From Archangium violaceum Cb vi76 (GTDB taxonomy: Bacteria; Myxococcota; Myxococcia; Myxococcales; Myxococcaceae), in assembly GCF_000733295.1 (NCBI RefSeq), contig NZ_JPMI01000178.1, positions 1 through 64,000 of the forward strand: a DNA stretch of 64,000 nucleotides, in the 5' to 3' direction. The notes beneath the pieces are model-generated. The model saw only the letters and a list, made by a program, of their open reading frames with translations, was not told the origin of the DNA and ran no database searches. A program made the position numbers and the translations under genes. Numbering within the stretch: the first letter of the stretch is position 1; each line of letters begins with the position of its first letter. Below are positions 63,601-64,000 of this stretch, in pieces.

Positions 63601-64000
63601 TGGAGATCATCAACCCCTGGACGCGGCCGATGGCGCGCTCGCTGGAGCTCATCCGCGGCGCCTTCCACCACGCGCTGCAGGGCGGGGACTTCCAGGTGGC
63701 CTGCTACTGCTGCAACCACACCGTCACGGACCGCCTGATGCTGGGCCACCACCTGGATGATGTGCACGCGGAGTCGGTGGCCCGCTTCGACTTCGCGCGC
63801 CGGGCCGGCTTCCAGGACGTGATGGACGTCATCCGCGGCAGCCAGCGCTACGTGCAGCAGCTGCGCGGGCTCACGCGCTCGTTCGACACCCTCACGGGGG
63901 AGGACTTCGACGAGCCGGCCTTCGAGGCCTCGCTCACCCCCGAGCGCATGAGCACCATGCGGTGCTGGTATTGGATTCACAAGCTGCAGGCGCGCTTCAT
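60678..64000 (+). CDS. trifunctional kinase paralogue (truncated by window end)
   Basis: At least 1,107 residues, cut by the window edge in the middle region. It starts MMDIPGHTLRGAL and repeats the plan of the preceding gene: kinase with VIHKDLKPSNLML and IIDFGSATL, AAA domain with SGYSGIGKSAVIHELH, Walker B LVLFLDDLQWADL, and the helical middle (LRHGNSEASVIGYSWYGL). Long stretches of the kinase and AAA domains are almost identical, while parts of the middle differ. The TGPEV repeat is absent. The GAF and histidine-kinase modules presumably follow outside. A 12-base GGTTTGAGGCCA precedes both starts. Confidence 0.92.
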   Translation, partial: MMDIPGHTLRGALRTTGANLLFSAVCGADDRPVIIKTPAQPSPGPREWERYRREHGILQRLRNVEGVPRVHSCELVQDRPLLLLEEVEGEPLSKRVGQRLELDCFLGLAISLASTLGEIHRRGVIHKDLKPSNLMLTPEGEGRIIDFGSATLQRVEHVDSGLSHTIEGTLAYMSPEQTGRMNRAVDYRTDFYSLGVTFYELLTGALPFQARDVLGWFHAHLASHPQPPHELLESVPPSLSAIVMKLLAKVAEERYQGADGLKADLERCRERLLRGERDVFPPGEHDFPHHFQMPQRLYGREASVATLVESFKRTAREGKPELVLVSGYSGIGKSAVIHELHRPVVERRGFFLRGKFDQFQRDIPYATLAQAIRGLVQQLLAGTDAELAAWRERLLAAWEGQGQLLVDLVPQLELVVGKQPAVVALPPTEAQRRLHRVIERFLGVFSTREHPLVLFLDDLQWADLGSLNLIQHLLADPEVPPVLWVGAYRDNEVNPSHPLMLMLDELRKTDARLTGVRLEPLSLEQLRRFIADALPGAGEDVVTPLSALVLEKTGGNPFFLIQLMVTLHQDGLLARLPQGGWRWDAEGVRARGYSDNVVDFMVGRLRQLPEATWSLLRLAACVGNDFALRKLVIISGLEPLDVEHHLEPALEEGMLARSAPECMRFLHDRIQQAAQELIPEQERKAVHLRIGRLLLASLTPGELREKLFDVVGQFNAGLELLTTPEERLRVARLNAEAGWKARSSAAYRSAIAYFKVAFELMPGDPWTVDPEFTFKLCLDQAASELMNGNAAGGRKLVDVLLTKRRSITDTAAVYRLKGELHMGAGGQIEEAASCLLEGLGLLGMHLPARPTWEEVVEAHEEVQALMEGRSIESLLELPLMSDPDMKAIIGLLASLFTPACCLDNNLLILQLCRVVSMSLRHGNSEASVIGYSWYGLVLGPVFKKYREGHAFGELACALVERHGFASARGMALYSMEIINPWTRPMARSLELIRGAFHHALQGGDFQVACYCCNHTVTDRLMLGHHLDDVHAESVARFDFARRAGFQDVMDVIRGSQRYVQQLRGLTRSFDTLTGEDFDEPAFEASLTPERMSTMRCWYWIHKLQARF

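Overview
The window looks like chromosomal DNA from a myxobacterium, most likely of the Cystobacter/Archangium/Myxococcus group. The evidence is a visibly very GC-rich sequence, several Hanks-type Ser/Thr kinases (two with C-terminal PEGA domains), a DUF2381 protein beside a kinase, two tandem kinase/AAA/GAF/histidine-kinase giants, many lipoproteins and Cys-rich surface proteins, and phytoene/squalene-synthase and PilZ genes. No rRNA, tRNA or CRISPR array was seen.

Layout. 0-4 kb: stand-alone response regulator, an apparently frameshifted lipoprotein gene, glutathione synthetase, and a lipoprotein/Cys-rich pair. 4.0-9.6 kb: a compact three-gene operon (ATPase-like protein fused to a DUF559 nuclease; a winged-helix protein; a 1,079-residue double ATPase with a HerA-like motor). 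This is the best candidate here for an undescribed defence or DNA-processing system. 9.7-12.3 kb: four minus-strand genes (lipase-like hydrolase, BP74-like protein, thioredoxin, unknown). 12.4-15.3 kb: a divergent sensor-kinase/FixJ-type regulator pair. 15.9-24.0 kb: an island-like stretch opened by an ISL3 transposase remnant abutting a truncated gene, then a pseudokinase, two paralogous XRE regulators, an active-looking kinase, a DUF2381 protein and small unknowns. 24.0-26.4 kb: a PEGA kinase and, upstream of it, a dense cluster of DnaA-box-like 9-mers beside an AT-rich patch.

26.6-32.5 kb: a large lipoprotein, a papain-fold-toxin-like three-gene cassette, two exported proteins and a phytoene/squalene synthase. 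32.6-34.9 kb: a second three-gene ATPase module, less GC-rich than its neighbours. 34.9-41.6 kb: aldo/keto reductase, MsrB, DUF938 methyltransferase, a truncated MscS channel, a DUF2807 protein and a long PEGA kinase. 41.8-44.6 kb: two translationally coupled ATPases behind a paired TTGCGCAA palindrome. 45-55 kb: PilZ protein, molybdopterin oxidoreductase large and small subunits, a Het-C/VWA secreted protein, the fossil C-terminus of a histidine kinase, a Uma2 nuclease-fold protein and a dynamin-like GTPase. 55.3-64 kb: two tandem paralogous three-module signalling kinases, the second cut by the window end.

Taken together the window mixes two gene classes. One is signal transduction (kinases, two-component proteins, c-di-GMP binding). 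The other is modular conflict- or mobility-type gene sets, most of which have coupled or overlapping starts.
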